Shown piece after piece: positions 63,482-64,000 of a stretch of 64,000 nucleotides of DNA. Source of the stretch: Mesorhizobium sp. (lineage in GTDB: Bacteria; Pseudomonadota; Alphaproteobacteria; Rhizobiales; Rhizobiaceae); contig SAQR01000001.1 in assembly GCA_004020365.1 (NCBI GenBank), positions 226,088-290,087 on the forward strand, written 5' to 3'. The notes beneath the pieces were generated by a model. That model saw only the letters and a program-made list of their open reading frames with translations, was not told where the DNA came from and did no database searches. The position numbers and the translations under genes were made by a program. The number at the start of each line of letters is the position of its first letter. Position 1 is the first letter of the stretch.

Positions 63482-64000
63482 ATGACCGAGCATCTTATAG
63501 CAGCCTCCGAGCGCCGGTTGACCGACCAGGAGCTCCACGACATCGACGCCTATTGGCGCGCTGCCAACTATCTGACGATCGGCCAGATCTACCTGCTCGA
63601 CAATCCACTGCTTCGCGAGCCATTGCGGCTGGACCATGTCAAGCCGCGCCTGCTTGGCCATTGGGGAACGTCGCCAGGGCTGAGTTTCATCTACGCGCAT
63701 CTCAACCGCGTGATCCGGCTCAGGGATGCAAATGTCATCTATATTTGTGGCCCCGGCCATGGCGGGCCGGCAATGGTGGCGAACACCTATCTGGAGGGCA
63801 CGTATAGCGAGCTCAATCCGGACATATCACTGGACGAGCAGGGCATGCGCAAGCTGTTCCGGCAATTCTCCTTTCCGGGCGGGATTCCGAGCCATGCCGC
63901 GCCTGATGTGCCCGGCTCGATTCACGAGGGCGGCGAGCTGGGTTACGCGCTTTCCCATGCCTATGGCGCCGCTTTCGACAATCCGGACCTTGTCGTCGCC
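63482..64000 (+). CDS. xfp: Phosphoketolase, N-terminal part (runs off the window)
   Basis: The first 173 residues of a thiamine-pyrophosphate phosphoketolase, which cleaves xylulose-5-phosphate and/or fructose-6-phosphate to acetyl phosphate. [67 protein letters not shown] and [16 protein letters not shown] are diagnostic. ATG 63482. The remaining ~620 residues lie beyond 64000. It would feed acetate kinase or phosphotransacetylase, often adjacent. Confidence 0.9.
   Translation, partial: MTEHLIAASERRLTDQELHDIDAYWRAANYLTIGQIYLLDNPLLREPLRLDHVKPRLLGHWGTSPGLSFIYAHLNRVIRLRDANVIYICGPGHGGPAMVANTYLEGTYSELNPDISLDEQGMRKLFRQFSFPGGIPSHAAPDVPGSIHEGGELGYALSHAYGAAFDNPDLVVA

Overview
The window is high-GC alphaproteobacterial DNA, most likely from the Hyphomicrobiales (Mesorhizobium/Aminobacter/Phyllobacteriaceae-like). 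The basis is general: a Ros/MucR zinc-finger regulator, an XRE-SulP pair, repeated family-5 peptide-type ABC importers, a DUF763 remnant and dusA attachment sites. No rRNA, complete tRNA, CRISPR array, integrase or transposase gene was found.

Region 1 (1-19.8 kb) is an amine/amino-acid catabolic region. It holds two ABC permeases, FAD-dependent amine-oxidase-like proteins, thrC and thrB, a truncated kbl joined to the tail of a lost FAD oxidoreductase, a type II NADH dehydrogenase, a GNAT, a D-threonine-aldolase-like enzyme, an FAD oxidase/aldehyde dehydrogenase pair, a HAD hydrolase, a small-molecule kinase next to a class III aminotransferase-type enzyme, a frameshifted FAD oxidase and a class V aminotransferase. 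Region 2 (20-27.1 kb) has pirin and DoxX genes divergent from a LysR regulator, then a four-gene peptide/nickel-type importer whose double ATPase is frameshifted.

Region 3 (27.5-41.6 kb) is the most unusual part. Three partly degraded direct repeats, two of which begin with the 5' end of dusA (encoding FAIAPMMDWTD), divide it into two cargo blocks. Each block ends at its right with a ~313-bp module, repeated at roughly 90% identity, carrying a small PrtN-like gene, followed by the dusA attachment repeat. No integrase is present. Block A carries hydrolases, an epoxide hydrolase, Ohr, cytochrome P460 and a large winged-helix/NTPase/TPR regulator. Block B carries an AraC regulator divergent from an SDR/VOC/saccharopine-dehydrogenase-like/SnoaL operon. 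This looks like a tandem array of integrase-less dusA-targeted elements.

Region 4 (42-51.4 kb) is a second importer/amine-oxidation operon (fused DppD-DppF ATPase, MarR, SDR, FAD oxidase, substrate-binding protein, DppB, DppC, FAD oxidase), paralogous to the start of the window. Region 5 (51.8-64 kb) holds a broken GNAT, a MucR regulator, a Kef-type antiporter, an XRE-SulP pair, a degraded PpiC-like gene, an alpha/beta hydrolase, a universal stress protein, a metallo-beta-lactamase/beta-CASP protein and the start of phosphoketolase, resembling a stress and fermentative-carbon module. Several single-base frameshifts and remnants suggest decay in the accessory regions; assembly error is the alternative and cannot be excluded from sequence alone. 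Identity figures in this report are estimates by eye.
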